Source: Falsirhodobacter sp051195255 (GTDB lineage Bacteria > Pseudomonadota > Alphaproteobacteria > Rhodobacterales > Rhodobacteraceae). Taken from it: DNA of 64,000 nucleotides. Location of the stretch: the NCBI RefSeq assembly GCF_051195255.1, contig NZ_JBNJLK010000001.1, positions 372,001-436,000 of the forward strand, in the 5' to 3' direction. The notes beneath the pieces are model-generated. The model did no database searches, was not told the origin of the DNA, and saw only the letters and a list, made by a program, of their open reading frames with translations. Made by a program: the position numbers and the translations under genes. Shown one piece after another: positions 25,852-34,315 of this stretch. The first letter of the stretch is position 1; the number at the start of each line of letters is the position of its first letter.

Positions 25852-26586
25852 ATGCAGGGCAAGGTCGTGGCGATCACCGGCGCGGGGCGCGGGATCGGGC
25901 TGGAAGCGGCGCGCCGGTTTGCGGCGGCGGGCGCGCGTGTCGTCATGCTGGGCCGGGACGAGGAGGCGATGCAGCGCCACGCGCCGGAAGGGACGACCGC
26001 CCTGCGCTGCGACGTGTCCCTGTGGCCCGAGGTGGAAGGCGCCGTGGCCCGCATCGCGGCCCTGCACGGGCGGCTGGACGTCCTGATCAACAACGCCGGC
26101 GTGATCGATCCCATCGGCGATCTGGCGCAGGCGGATCCGGTCGAATGGGGCCGAGCGGTCGACGTGAACCTGAAGGGCGTGTTCCACGGCTTGCGCGCGG
26201 CGATCCCGGTGATGCGGGCGCAGGGGGGCGGAACCATCGTCACCGTCAGCTCCGGCGCGGCCCATCGCCCCCTGGAGGGGTGGAGCGCCTATTGCGCGTC
26301 CAAGGCCGGAGCCGCGATGCTCACACGCTCCGCGCATCTGGAGGAAGCGGCCCATGGGTTGCGGATCATGGGGCTGTCGCCCGGCACGGTGGCCACCGAC
26401 ATGCAGCGGCGCATCAAGGCGAGCGGCGTGAACGCAGTCAGCCAGATCGACTTCGCCGATCACATCCCCGCCGACTGGCCGGCGCGCGCCCTGTTGTGGA
26501 TGTGCGGGCCAGAGGGGGATGCCCATCTGGGCGAGGAAATCTCGTTGCGCGACGAAGGCATCCGCCGCGCCATCGACCTGATGTGA
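25852..26586 (+). CDS. Short-chain dehydrogenase/reductase
   Basis: A 244-aa classical SDR that should oxidise or reduce a hydroxyl or keto group with NAD(P). It has the cofactor motif TGAGRGIG (9-16), NNAG (80-83), catalytic serine in the SSG at 133-135, and YCASK with Tyr147 and Lys151. After strand two, Arg35 in GRDEEA suggests NADP preference. The substrate is not evident; there is no biosynthetic neighbour. GGAAGGG lies upstream of the ATG. A bidirectional terminator follows immediately. Confidence 0.9.
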   Translation: MQGKVVAITGAGRGIGLEAARRFAAAGARVVMLGRDEEAMQRHAPEGTTALRCDVSLWPEVEGAVARIAALHGRLDVLINNAGVIDPIGDLAQADPVEWGRAVDVNLKGVFHGLRAAIPVMRAQGGGTIVTVSSGAAHRPLEGWSAYCASKAGAAMLTRSAHLEEAAHGLRIMGLSPGTVATDMQRRIKASGVNAVSQIDFADHIPADWPARALLWMCGPEGDAHLGEEISLRDEGIRRAIDLM

Positions 26587-26612
26587 AAAAGGGGGCCTTT
26601 CGGCCCCCTTTC
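26586..26612. terminator. Bidirectional terminator between the SDR and the helicase
   Basis: Seven-base stem GGGGGCC/GGCCCCC (26591-26597 and 26602-26608) with a TTTC loop, flanked by AAAAA on the left and TT-CC-TTATTTC on the right. It can stop transcripts of both convergent genes; the helicase stop codon is at 26614. Confidence 0.85.
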
Positions 26613-26613
26613 C

Positions 26614-28725
26614 TTATTTCTTCTTCGGCGGAGTGAAGCGCTTCGACGTGTCGCTGGCGCTGCGCGGGGCTTGTGCCTTGAAGCCAGTGGACCGGCCGGC
26701 GGGCTTGTCGCCATGACTCTTGAAGCCGGCGGCGCGCGGCTTGCCGTCCGGCTTGCCGCCATGGGACTTGAAGCCCGCCGAACGCGGTTTCGCGTCACCG
26801 TCCTTCTTGAACCCGGCCGCACGCGGACGGGGGGTGTCCTCGCGCTGGGCGCGGTCCTCGGGGGACCAGCGGGCCTTCTTTTCGCGCGGCGCGTCGGCGG
26901 CGGCGCGGGGTGCACCCTCATCCTCGACAAAGCGCGAGGGCTTCGGCGCGTAGGCGGGCTTTTCACGGGCCGGACGCTCGTCCCGAGCCGGACGCTCCTC
27001 GCGGGCGGGGCGTTCGAAACGGGGCGCACGCTCTTCACGCGGGGCACGATCCTCGCGCGGGGCACGGGGGGCGCGATCCTCGCGGAACGGACGCTCCGGA
27101 CGGGCCTCGCGGCGCGGACGCTCAGGGCGGTCCAGCGACGGCTCGCCGTCCATCTTCACCATGTCGATGCCGTCTTCCACCGTCAGCCGGTCGCCGAAGC
27201 GCGAGGCGGAGGCCTTGGCGATCTGCACGAAGGTCCGGTCCTGCTGGATGCGGATCGCGCCGATCTCGTTCTTGGTGATGTTGCCGGCCTCGCACAGCTT
27301 GGGCAGCAGCCAGCGCGCTTCGGCGCGGCCCGTGTGGCCCACCGTCAGCGTGTACCAGACCGAATCGCCGAATTCGCCACGCGGACGGGCTTCGGCCTTG
27401 CCGGCGGCCGGCACCGACACGTCCGTCAGAACCTCGGGGGCCGAGCGGCCTTCGCGCCACAGGCGGATGAACGCGGCGGCCACGCCTTCGGCGCCGAAAC
27501 GCTCGATCAGCGCGCCGGCCAGCGCGGCTTCGTCACCGGCATCCTTGGACAGCGCGGGATGGTTGACGATGCGTTCGTCATCCTTGGCCTGCACGTCGTC
27601 GGCCGACGGGGGGTTGCCCCATTCCGCCACCAGCTTGGCGCCCTGCAGCAGGCGTTGCGCCTTGCGCAACTCGGCCTGCGGCACGATCAGCGCCGACACG
27701 CCCTTGGAGCCCGCGCGGCCCGTCCGGCCCGAACGGTGCAGCAGCGTTTCGGAGTTGGAGGGCAGATCGGCGTGGATCACCAGCTCCAGGCCCGGAAGGT
27801 CGATCCCGCGTGCGGCCACGTCCGTCGCGATGCAGACGTTGGCACGCCCGTCCCGCAGGGATTGCAGGGCATGCGTCCGTTCTTGCTGCGACAACTCACC
27901 CGACAGCGCCACGACCTTGAAGCCGCGATTGCCCATGCGGGCCATCAGGTTGTTCACGTTCGCCCGCGTCTTGCAGAAGACGATGGCCGTCTGCGCCTCG
28001 TGGAAGCGCAGGGTGTTGAAGATCGCGTTTTCCTTGTCACGCGACACGACCGAATAGGCGCGGTATTCGATGTCGACGTGCTGCTTGGCCTCGCCACCCG
28101 CCTGGATGCGCAGGGCGTCGTTCTGGAAATCTTCGGCCAACGCCGCGATCTCTTTCGGCACGGTGGCCGAGAACATGAGCGTGCGGCGGTCTTCCGGCGC
28201 GGCCTGCAGGATGAATTCCAGATCGTCGCGGAAGCCCAGATCCAGCATCTCGTCGGCTTCGTCCAGAACGGCGGCGCGCAGGCCCGACAGGTCCAGCGAC
28301 CCGCGTTCGATATGGTCGCGCAGACGGCCGGGGGTGCCGACGACGATGTGGGCGCCCCGGTCCAGCGTGCGCTTTTCAGTGCGGTAATCCATGCCGCCCA
28401 CGCAGGTGGCGATCACGGCACCGGCTTCGGCGTACAGCCATTCCAGTTCGCGGGCGACCTGCAGGGCCAGTTCACGGGTAGGGGCGATGGCCAGGGCCAG
28501 CGGCACGTCGGCGAACAGCAGCCGGTCGGCGCCGTTCAGGATTTCCGGCGCGATGGCCAGACCGAAGGCCACGGTCTTGCCCGAACCCGTCTGCGCCGAC
28601 ACCAGCGCGTCGCGACCGGCCATCTCGGGGGCCAGAACGGCTTCCTGAACCTTGGTCAGGTTCGCATAGCCTTTTGCTTCCAGAGCCGCGGCCAACGGCC
28701 CGGCGATCTGTGTCATTTCCGTCAT
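26614..28725 (-). CDS. DEAD-box ATP-dependent RNA helicase with DbpA-type RNA-binding domain
   Basis: A 703-aa helicase of the CsdA/DeaD type, acting in ribosome assembly and RNA turnover. Motif I is AQTGSGKT (44-51), motif II DEAD at 155-158, motif III SAT (186-188) and motif VI HRSGRTGRAG near 340. A DbpA RNA-recognition domain follows (about 480-555). The last 140 residues are a low-complexity Arg/Pro/Glu-rich tail, then Gly-Phe-Lys repeats, ending FTPPKKK. The tail differs from neighbours in composition and probably binds RNA. The 223-base upstream gap could hold a long leader. Confidence 0.92.
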   Translation of the reverse strand: MTEMTQIAGPLAAALEAKGYANLTKVQEAVLAPEMAGRDALVSAQTGSGKTVAFGLAIAPEILNGADRLLFADVPLALAIAPTRELALQVARELEWLYAEAGAVIATCVGGMDYRTEKRTLDRGAHIVVGTPGRLRDHIERGSLDLSGLRAAVLDEADEMLDLGFRDDLEFILQAAPEDRRTLMFSATVPKEIAALAEDFQNDALRIQAGGEAKQHVDIEYRAYSVVSRDKENAIFNTLRFHEAQTAIVFCKTRANVNNLMARMGNRGFKVVALSGELSQQERTHALQSLRDGRANVCIATDVAARGIDLPGLELVIHADLPSNSETLLHRSGRTGRAGSKGVSALIVPQAELRKAQRLLQGAKLVAEWGNPPSADDVQAKDDERIVNHPALSKDAGDEAALAGALIERFGAEGVAAAFIRLWREGRSAPEVLTDVSVPAAGKAEARPRGEFGDSVWYTLTVGHTGRAEARWLLPKLCEAGNITKNEIGAIRIQQDRTFVQIAKASASRFGDRLTVEDGIDMVKMDGEPSLDRPERPRREARPERPFREDRAPRAPREDRAPREERAPRFERPAREERPARDERPAREKPAYAPKPSRFVEDEGAPRAAADAPREKKARWSPEDRAQREDTPRPRAAGFKKDGDAKPRSAGFKSHGGKPDGKPRAAGFKSHGDKPAGRSTGFKAQAPRSASDTSKRFTPPKKK

Positions 28726-28948
28726 GATTCTTTTCCAAAGGGGGCGGCCTGAACCGCCGGTTCACCGGCCTGCCATCCCCTTGGCGGTGGCCCAATTCCA
28801 CCGCGTCGGACCTTTGGCCGAAGGCGGGTCTCTAACCGCTCCGTTCAGGATTGTATAGGGGCGATATGTGTATGCCGTTGCACACAATCTTGAACCCGCC
28901 CCCCTGACGCGCTACGGTCCCCCAAAGGCCAGCACCCCAGGAGGCATC

Positions 28949-29194
28949 ATGGCGCAGCGACTTCACCTCGTCTTTGGCGGCGAACTCGTCTCCCCTTCGA
29001 AGAACGTCTTCCGGGACGTGAAGGACATCGACATCGTCGGCATGTTCCCCGACTACGATTCGGCCTTCCTTGCGTGGAAGGGCGCGGCGCAGCGCACGGT
29101 GGACGACGCGCATGTCCGCTATTATATCGCGCACATTCACCGGCTGCGCGACGAAGCGCAACCAGCCTCGCCCACCGAAGAACTGGGCGCCTGA
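28949..29194 (+). CDS. DUF4170-domain protein
   Basis: An 81-aa protein matching DUF4170: LVFGGELVSP, FRDVKDIDIVGMFPDYDSAFLAWKG and DDAHVRYYIAH. The family is restricted mainly to alphaproteobacteria and is commonly found just before the Kdo transferase and lpxK genes, as here. No biochemical role is known; the co-location suggests a link with lipid A or envelope synthesis. AGGAGG lies shortly upstream of the ATG. It is 15 bases from the next gene. Confidence 0.85.
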   Translation: MAQRLHLVFGGELVSPSKNVFRDVKDIDIVGMFPDYDSAFLAWKGAAQRTVDDAHVRYYIAHIHRLRDEAQPASPTEELGA

Positions 29195-29209
29195 CACGAT
29201 CCGGAGCCT

Positions 29210-30382
29210 ATGGCGCACTCGCTCGGCCTCACGCTGTACACGCTCGCGTCGCGACGCGAGGCCGCGCCCCAGACCCGCCCGCCGCGCCCCGGCGGGCCGT
29301 TGGTGTGGCTACACGCCCCGGATCCCGACAACGCACGAACCATCGCCGAACTGGCGCGCCGGGTGGAAGAGGAGCTGGGGCATTTCGTTCTTCTGACCGG
29401 CGCCCCGCCCGTCGGCCCCACCACCGCCCTGCACACCCCGCTGGGCGAGGATACCCCCGCCGAGGCGGCCAGCTTTCTGGAGCATTTCCGCCCCGACCTT
29501 GCCGTGTTCGCGGGGGCGGAGGTGCGGCCTGCCTTGGTCGCGGCGCTGCAGGAACGCGGCACACCCATGATGATGGTGGAAGCCGGGCTTCCCCATCTGC
29601 CGGACGGCCGCCGTCGCTGGCCGGGATTGCTGCGCGGCACGCTTCACGCCTTTACCCATATCCTGACGCTGGACGAACCGGCGGCCCGCGCCTTCCGGCG
29701 GCTGGGCGCGGCGCAGGTGAAGGTCGCCGGCCGAATGGAAGAGCCGCATCTGGTCCTGCCCTGCACCGAGGCGGAACGGGCAGAGATCACGCGCGCCATT
29801 GCCGGCCGCCCCGTCTGGCTGGCGGCCGCCCTGCCCGAGGCGGAGGAGGACGCGATCATCGCGGCGCATCATTCGGCCCTGCACCTGTCGCACCGGCTTT
29901 TGCTGATCGTGGTGCCGGAAAATCCCGACCGCGCCTCGGGTTTGGCCCATAAGATGGAAGATGCGGGCCTTGCCTGCGCCGCCCGCTGCGACGAGGACGA
30001 GATCCTGCCGGAAACCGAGGTCTACATGGCCGACAATCCCGACGAGTTCGGGCTCTGGTACCGGCTGGCCCCCATCTGCTATCTGGGCGGCAGCCTGACC
30101 GGTGGTGCGATCCGCGATCCGCTGGAAGGGGCGGGCCTCGGCTCCGCCCTCATCCACGGGCCGAAGACGGGGATCTACGGGGCGACGTTCCAGCGCCTGA
30201 TGTCTCGCAAGGCGACACGCCCCATCGCCCACCCGAAAGCGCTGTCGGAGGCCTTGGCGGACCTTCTGTCGCCCGAACGCGTGGCCAAGCTGGCCGGTGA
30301 GGCGTGGGACGTCGCCTCGGACGGGAGCGAGGTGACGGACCGGGTGCTGGCGCTGATCGAACGCATGATGGACGAACGCTGA
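29210..30382 (+). CDS. Divergent WaaA-like 3-deoxy-D-manno-octulosonate transferase
   Basis: A 390-aa GT-B-type glycosyltransferase related to WaaA (KdtA), which attaches Kdo to lipid A precursors at the inner membrane. Supporting features are FTHILTLDEPAARAFRRLGA, VAGRMEEPHL, LLIVVPENPDRA and the WYRLAPICYLGGSL region. Two canonical pieces differ: the N-terminal SVGE segment with the catalytic Glu reads HAPDPDN here, and the usual GGHNPLEP reads GGAIRDPLEGAG. The short N-terminus has no clear membrane anchor. Position directly before lpxK supports a lipid A role, but the acceptor or activity may have changed. Confidence 0.75.
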   Translation: MAHSLGLTLYTLASRREAAPQTRPPRPGGPLVWLHAPDPDNARTIAELARRVEEELGHFVLLTGAPPVGPTTALHTPLGEDTPAEAASFLEHFRPDLAVFAGAEVRPALVAALQERGTPMMMVEAGLPHLPDGRRRWPGLLRGTLHAFTHILTLDEPAARAFRRLGAAQVKVAGRMEEPHLVLPCTEAERAEITRAIAGRPVWLAAALPEAEEDAIIAAHHSALHLSHRLLLIVVPENPDRASGLAHKMEDAGLACAARCDEDEILPETEVYMADNPDEFGLWYRLAPICYLGGSLTGGAIRDPLEGAGLGSALIHGPKTGIYGATFQRLMSRKATRPIAHPKALSEALADLLSPERVAKLAGEAWDVASDGSEVTDRVLALIERMMDER

Positions 30383-31356
30383 TGCGCACCCCCGGTTTCT
30401 GGTTCACCCCGCCGGACCGCCCCGCCCCGCCCGCCCGGCTGCTGGCGCCGCTGGGATGGCTGTACGGGCGGGCCACGGCGCGACGGGTGGCGCAACCGGG
30501 CTGGCGCGCCCCCGTGCCGGTGATCTGCGTCGGCAACCTGAACGCGGGCGGCACCGGCAAGACCCCCACCGCCATCGCGATCCTTCAGATGCTGGCGGCA
30601 CGCGGCGTGGCCGCGCATGTCGTGTCGCGCGGCCATGGGGGGCGGCTGGAAGGCCCCGTGCGCGTGGCAGGGCAGTCCGCCGATCTGGTGGGGGATGAAC
30701 CGCTGCTGCTGGCCGCCTTTGCACCCACCTGGGTCGCCAAGGACCGCGCGGCCGGTGTGCGGGCGGCGGCGGAAGCAGGGGCAGAGGTGGTCCTCCTGGA
30801 TGACGGGTTCCAGAACCCTTCGGTCCAGAAGGACCTGTCCATCGTGGTGGTGGACGCCGCACGGGGCTTCGGGAACGGCCGCTGCCTTCCCGCGGGCCCC
30901 TTGCGCGAACCCGTGGCGGCCGGTCTGGCCCGGGCCGACCTGCTGCTGTCCATCGGCGACGCGCCCTTCGCTCCGCCCCCTGCCCCCCCGCACCTGACCG
31001 CGCGGTTGGAGCCTTTGCCCACCGGCATGGACTGGCAAGACGCCCGCGTCTTCGCCTTTGCCGGCATCGGCCATCCCGAAAAGTTCTTCGCCACGCTGCG
31101 CGCCCTAGGGGCTGACATCGCCGGCACCCGTGCCCTGGCCGATCACCAGCCGCTGACACCGGCCGTCCTGTCGCGCCTTCAGGCCGAGGCGGTGGCCCTG
31201 AACGCGCAACTGGTCACAACGGAAAAGGACGCGGTGCGCCTGCCCGCGTCCTTCCGGCCGAATGTCCTGACCCTGCCCGTGCGGCTGGTCTTCGACGATG
31301 CCGCGCCACTGGACGCGGCGCTGGACCGGCTTATCCGTTCAGCTCGCCGTCGATGA
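30382..31356 (+). CDS. lpxK: Tetraacyldisaccharide 4'-kinase
   Basis: A 324-aa inner-membrane-associated kinase that phosphorylates the 4' position of the lipid A disaccharide. The P-loop is NLNAGGTGKTP (about 52-62), followed by LVGDEPLLLA, VAKDRAAGV and LLDDGFQNPS, all LpxK hallmarks. The ATG overlaps the preceding stop by one base (TGATG), so it is coupled to the WaaA-like gene. Its 3' end overlaps the convergent dsbA gene by 26 bases. Confidence 0.94.
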   Translation: MRTPGFWFTPPDRPAPPARLLAPLGWLYGRATARRVAQPGWRAPVPVICVGNLNAGGTGKTPTAIAILQMLAARGVAAHVVSRGHGGRLEGPVRVAGQSADLVGDEPLLLAAFAPTWVAKDRAAGVRAAAEAGAEVVLLDDGFQNPSVQKDLSIVVVDAARGFGNGRCLPAGPLREPVAAGLARADLLLSIGDAPFAPPPAPPHLTARLEPLPTGMDWQDARVFAFAGIGHPEKFFATLRALGADIAGTRALADHQPLTPAVLSRLQAEAVALNAQLVTTEKDAVRLPASFRPNVLTLPVRLVFDDAAPLDAALDRLIRSARRR

Positions 31357-31975
31357 TCTTCTTCAGATCGTCATAGCTCATGTTCGAATGCTTCGTGCCG
31401 TTGACGAAGATCGTGGGCGTGCCTTCCACCCCATCCTTCTTCACGTTCGCCTCGTAGGTGTCGACAAGGGCCTGCGCCATGGCGCCGTCCTGCATGCACT
31501 GGTCCAGCGCCGCGTCGTCCATGCCCGCCTGACGGCCGATCTTCTTCAGGTTCTGCACCACGACTGCCGGATCACTGGACGCCGCCCAGTCGCGCTGGGT
31601 GTCGTACAGGATGTCGGCGATGCCGAAATAGCGCATCTCTCCGCCGCAGCGGGCCATCATGGCAGCCCACAGGCCGTACCGGTCGAAATACACCTCGCGG
31701 AAGGTGAACTGCACCTTGCCGGTGTCGATGTAGTCGGCCTTCAGCTTGTCCATGACATTGGCGTGGAAGTCCGCGCAATGCGGGCAGGTGTACGAGCCGT
31801 ATTCGATGACCTGCACCGGCGCGTCCTTCTGGCCCATCGTCATGTCCGCGATCACCGGGGCCGGTGCCTCGGTCGTGGCGGGTGCCGGGGTGGCGGTTTG
31901 CGCCGTCGCCGCCGTGCCGAATGCGCCGAAAGCGGCGATCAGCGCCAGCGTTGCAAAGCCGTTCTTCATCGTCAT
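31331..31975 (-). CDS. DsbA-family thiol:disulfide interchange protein
   Basis: A 214-aa secreted protein: signal peptide of about 25 residues ending TAQ, a Pro/Thr/Ala-rich linker, then a thioredoxin fold with active-site CPHC (Cys64, Cys67) and cis-Pro in GTPTIF. The GSYTCPHCADFH layout is that of alphaproteobacterial DsbA-like (DSBA_2/Com1) oxidoreductases that form or shuffle disulfides in the periplasm. Whether it is an oxidase or an isomerase-like enzyme is not clear. Its ATG overlaps the stop of the upstream dciA-like gene (ATGA). Confidence 0.88.
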   Translation of the reverse strand: MTMKNGFATLALIAAFGAFGTAATAQTATPAPATTEAPAPVIADMTMGQKDAPVQVIEYGSYTCPHCADFHANVMDKLKADYIDTGKVQFTFREVYFDRYGLWAAMMARCGGEMRYFGIADILYDTQRDWAASSDPAVVVQNLKKIGRQAGMDDAALDQCMQDGAMAQALVDTYEANVKKDGVEGTPTIFVNGTKHSNMSYDDLKKIIDGELNG

Positions 31976-32502
31976 CTGCCTTTCTTCGTCGACGCTGATC
32001 GCGTCAGGTAATTGCGTGTGAGGTTTTCCAGCGCCGCGCGCAAGCCGTCGTCGGCCACACCCGTTGTGCGTTGGCGCGCCTCCGCCTCGATCACGGGATC
32101 GGGGGGCGCGGGCGCCTTGGGCGGGGTCATGAAATCAGCCTCCCCGCCCGCAAAGCCGGTGGGCGCGGTCTGCGTCAGGTGCACGCGCGAGATGGCGGCA
32201 TAGCCGTAGCAGGCGTTCACCTTCTCGATCAGGCGGGGCTTATGCATCTCCACCATCGGGGCGTGGGCGGACCGGACCAGAAGGGTCAGCGTCGCCCCGA
32301 ACCCGTCGCGGGGATAGGACATCTTCACCGGCCGCGTCATGCGGGCCAGATCGTCGCCCACGATCTCGGCCCAGCCGGTCAGCAGGCGGGTGACGGCAAA
32401 GCCGCGCGATTCCCCGGCGCTGCGGATGCGGTCGCGCAGCAGGCTCGACGCCGGCTCGAACCCGCGAAAGCGGCGCTTGGTGGGGGGGGTGGGCGGCGGC
32501 AT
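31972..32502 (-). CDS. DUF721-domain protein, DciA-like
   Basis: A 176-aa protein with a DUF721 domain (about 15-115): GFEPASSLLRDRIRSAGE, LLTGWAEIVGDDLARMTRP and LLVRSAHAPMVE. DUF721 includes DciA, the ancestral loader of the replicative helicase in bacteria lacking DnaC, which makes a replication role the best guess. The ATG at 32502 begins the conserved region; the frame is open 26 codons further up without similarity. It is coupled to dsbA by an ATGA overlap and divergent from mutY. Confidence 0.82.
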   Translation of the reverse strand: MPPPTPPTKRRFRGFEPASSLLRDRIRSAGESRGFAVTRLLTGWAEIVGDDLARMTRPVKMSYPRDGFGATLTLLVRSAHAPMVEMHKPRLIEKVNACYGYAAISRVHLTQTAPTGFAGGEADFMTPPKAPAPPDPVIEAEARQRTTGVADDGLRAALENLTRNYLTRSASTKKGR

Positions 32503-32585
32503 CTGGTTCCTTGCGCTGATCGTGCATATCTTGCGGCAGGCGCGCGCCCTGCGCCAGAAGAATGCCCCGAAGGACGCCATAAATA

Positions 32586-33623
32586 TTGCGTGACGACACC
32601 CTCAGCCAGACCCTGCTGGACTGGTACGACCGCCACGGCCGCGAACTGCCCTGGCGCGCCCCGCCCGGCGCGTTGCTGGCCGGCCAGACCCTTGACCCCT
32701 ATCGCATCTGGCTGTCCGAGGTGATGTGCCAGCAGACGACCGTGGCCGCCGTGAAGGGATATTTCCAGCGGTTCACCGAACGCTGGCCGACCGTTGCCGA
32801 TCTGGCCGCCGCCCCGGACGCGGAGGTGATGGCCGAATGGGCGGGCCTTGGCTATTATGCCCGGGCCCGCAACCTTCTGAAATGCGCGCGCGAGGTGGTG
32901 ACCCGCCACGGCGGCCGCTTCCCCGGCAGCAAGGCCGAACTGCTGGCCTTGCCCGGCATCGGACCTTACACCGCCGCGGCCATCGCCTCCATCGCGTTCG
33001 ACGAACAGGCGACAGTGGTCGATGGCAACGTGGAACGGGTGATCACCCGCCTGCGCAAGCTGGAAACCCCGCTGCCCGCCGCCCGTCCCGAGATCGCGCG
33101 GCTGGCCGAGGCGATTACGCCTGCGCACCGCCCCGGCGATTACGCGCAGGCGATCATGGATCTGGGTGCGACCATCTGCACCCCGCGCAATCCGGCCTGC
33201 GGCATCTGCCCGTGGATGGAGCCGTGCGCCGCGCGAGCCGAAGGCATCCAGACCACCCTGCCCCGCAAGCTGCCGAAAACCGCGAAGCCCGTGCGCGAAG
33301 GCACCGTCTGGCTGGCCCGCCGCGCCGACGGGCTGTGGCTGGTGGAGGATCGGCCCGACAAGGGCCTTCTGGGCGGCATGTGGGGCTGGCCCGGATCGCC
33401 GTGGGACGGCGGTGGCGGAACCGAACCCCTGCGCGCCGACTGGCAACCGGCCGGAGAGGTGCGCCACACCTTCAGCCATTTCCACCTGATCCTGACCGTC
33501 CTGACGGCGACGGTCCCACAGGGCGCCAACCCGGAACGGGGCAGCTTCCGCCTCCTGAAGGGACGCGAATTGCCCACCGTCATGCGAAAGGCATTCGATC
33601 TGGCCGCGCCGGGAACCGTCTGA
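32586..33623 (+). CDS. mutY: A/G-specific adenine glycosylase MutY
   Basis: A 345-aa base-excision enzyme that removes adenine paired with 8-oxoguanine. Catalytic Glu45 (SEVMCQQT) and Asp146 (VVDGNVERV) flank the helix-hairpin-helix LPGIGPYT. The 4Fe-4S ligands are Cys198, 205, 208 and 214 with the standard 6-2-5 spacing. The C-terminal NUDIX-like domain that reads 8-oxoG is present. No in-frame ATG or GTG fits, so a TTG at 32586 is the likely start. It lies 83 bases from the divergent dciA-like gene. Confidence 0.93.
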   Translation: MRDDTLSQTLLDWYDRHGRELPWRAPPGALLAGQTLDPYRIWLSEVMCQQTTVAAVKGYFQRFTERWPTVADLAAAPDAEVMAEWAGLGYYARARNLLKCAREVVTRHGGRFPGSKAELLALPGIGPYTAAAIASIAFDEQATVVDGNVERVITRLRKLETPLPAARPEIARLAEAITPAHRPGDYAQAIMDLGATICTPRNPACGICPWMEPCAARAEGIQTTLPRKLPKTAKPVREGTVWLARRADGLWLVEDRPDKGLLGGMWGWPGSPWDGGGGTEPLRADWQPAGEVRHTFSHFHLILTVLTATVPQGANPERGSFRLLKGRELPTVMRKAFDLAAPGTV

Positions 33624-33645
33624 AACGATCTGGCGTTCCCCGCGC

Positions 33646-34239
33646 ATGGCCGAGCATGAACAAGACCTTCAGGATATCGTCGCGCGCCTGCGCGATCTGG
33701 GCGATGAGCGGGACGAGGTTTCCGTTCACGACATCCGCGACACGATGGGGCAACGAAGCTACGGCCCCTTCCTGGCCGTCCCCGCCCTGATCGAGCTGAG
33801 CCCGATCGGCGGCATTCCCGGCCTGCCCACGGTGATCGCGCTGATCATCGCCATCATTTCGGCGCAACTCGCCTTCGGGCGAAAGCACCTGTGGCTTCCC
33901 GGCTTTCTCGACAACCGCAAGATCGGTGGGGACAAGCTGAAGAAGGGGATGGAGTGGATCGACAAGCCCGCCGGCTGGCTGGACCGCCTGCTGCGCCCGC
34001 GCCTGCAGAAGATCGCGGGAGGGGCCGGGCTGCGGGTCGTGGCGGTGCTGTGCATCCTTTTGTGCTGCACCGTGCCGCCGTTGGAACTGCTGCCCTTCGC
34101 CTCGTCCATCCCGATGGGGGCAATCGCGCTGATGGGGCTGGGCCTGATGGCGCGCGACGGGCTGGTGATCCTGATCGCGGCCATCCTGTCCACGGGCAGC
34201 TTCTGGTTCATCTTCGAGGTGATCAACGGCAAGGCATGA
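33646..34239 (+). CDS. exoD: ExoD-family membrane protein
   Basis: A 197-aa integral membrane protein of the ExoD family, named for a Sinorhizobium mutant defective in exopolysaccharide and alkaline tolerance. The conserved YGPFLAVPALIELSPIGGIPGLP segment, first helices (about 45-75) and three C-terminal hydrophobic helices (about 125-195) are clear. The biochemical role is unresolved. It follows mutY by 22 bases and ends at the terminator of the convergent ccrM gene. Confidence 0.88.
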   Translation: MAEHEQDLQDIVARLRDLGDERDEVSVHDIRDTMGQRSYGPFLAVPALIELSPIGGIPGLPTVIALIIAIISAQLAFGRKHLWLPGFLDNRKIGGDKLKKGMEWIDKPAGWLDRLLRPRLQKIAGGAGLRVVAVLCILLCCTVPPLELLPFASSIPMGAIALMGLGLMARDGLVILIAAILSTGSFWFIFEVINGKA

Positions 34240-34266
34240 AAAAACCCTGCCGTCGAAACGGCAGGG
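34240..34266 (-). terminator. Rho-independent terminator for ccrM
   Basis: Nine-base stem CCCTGCCGT/ACGGCAGGG (34245-34253 and 34258-34266) with a four-base loop. On the minus strand it is followed by a run of T (the A run at 34239-34244). It lies 50 bases beyond the ccrM stop. It touches the exoD stop codon on the other strand, where it lacks a T tract. Confidence 0.85.
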
Positions 34267-34315
34267 CAAGTCGCATCGCGCAGGCAGCGCCGCGATGCGG
34301 GCAACGTCCTTCGGA

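Noticed and set aside
28849..28889. GATTGT/ACAATC and TGTGTA/CACACA inverted arms between the helicase and DUF4170 genes
   Set aside because: Arms are short (six bases) and imperfect for a 29-base gap; likely chance in this AT-richer spot, though a shared promoter region must lie here.
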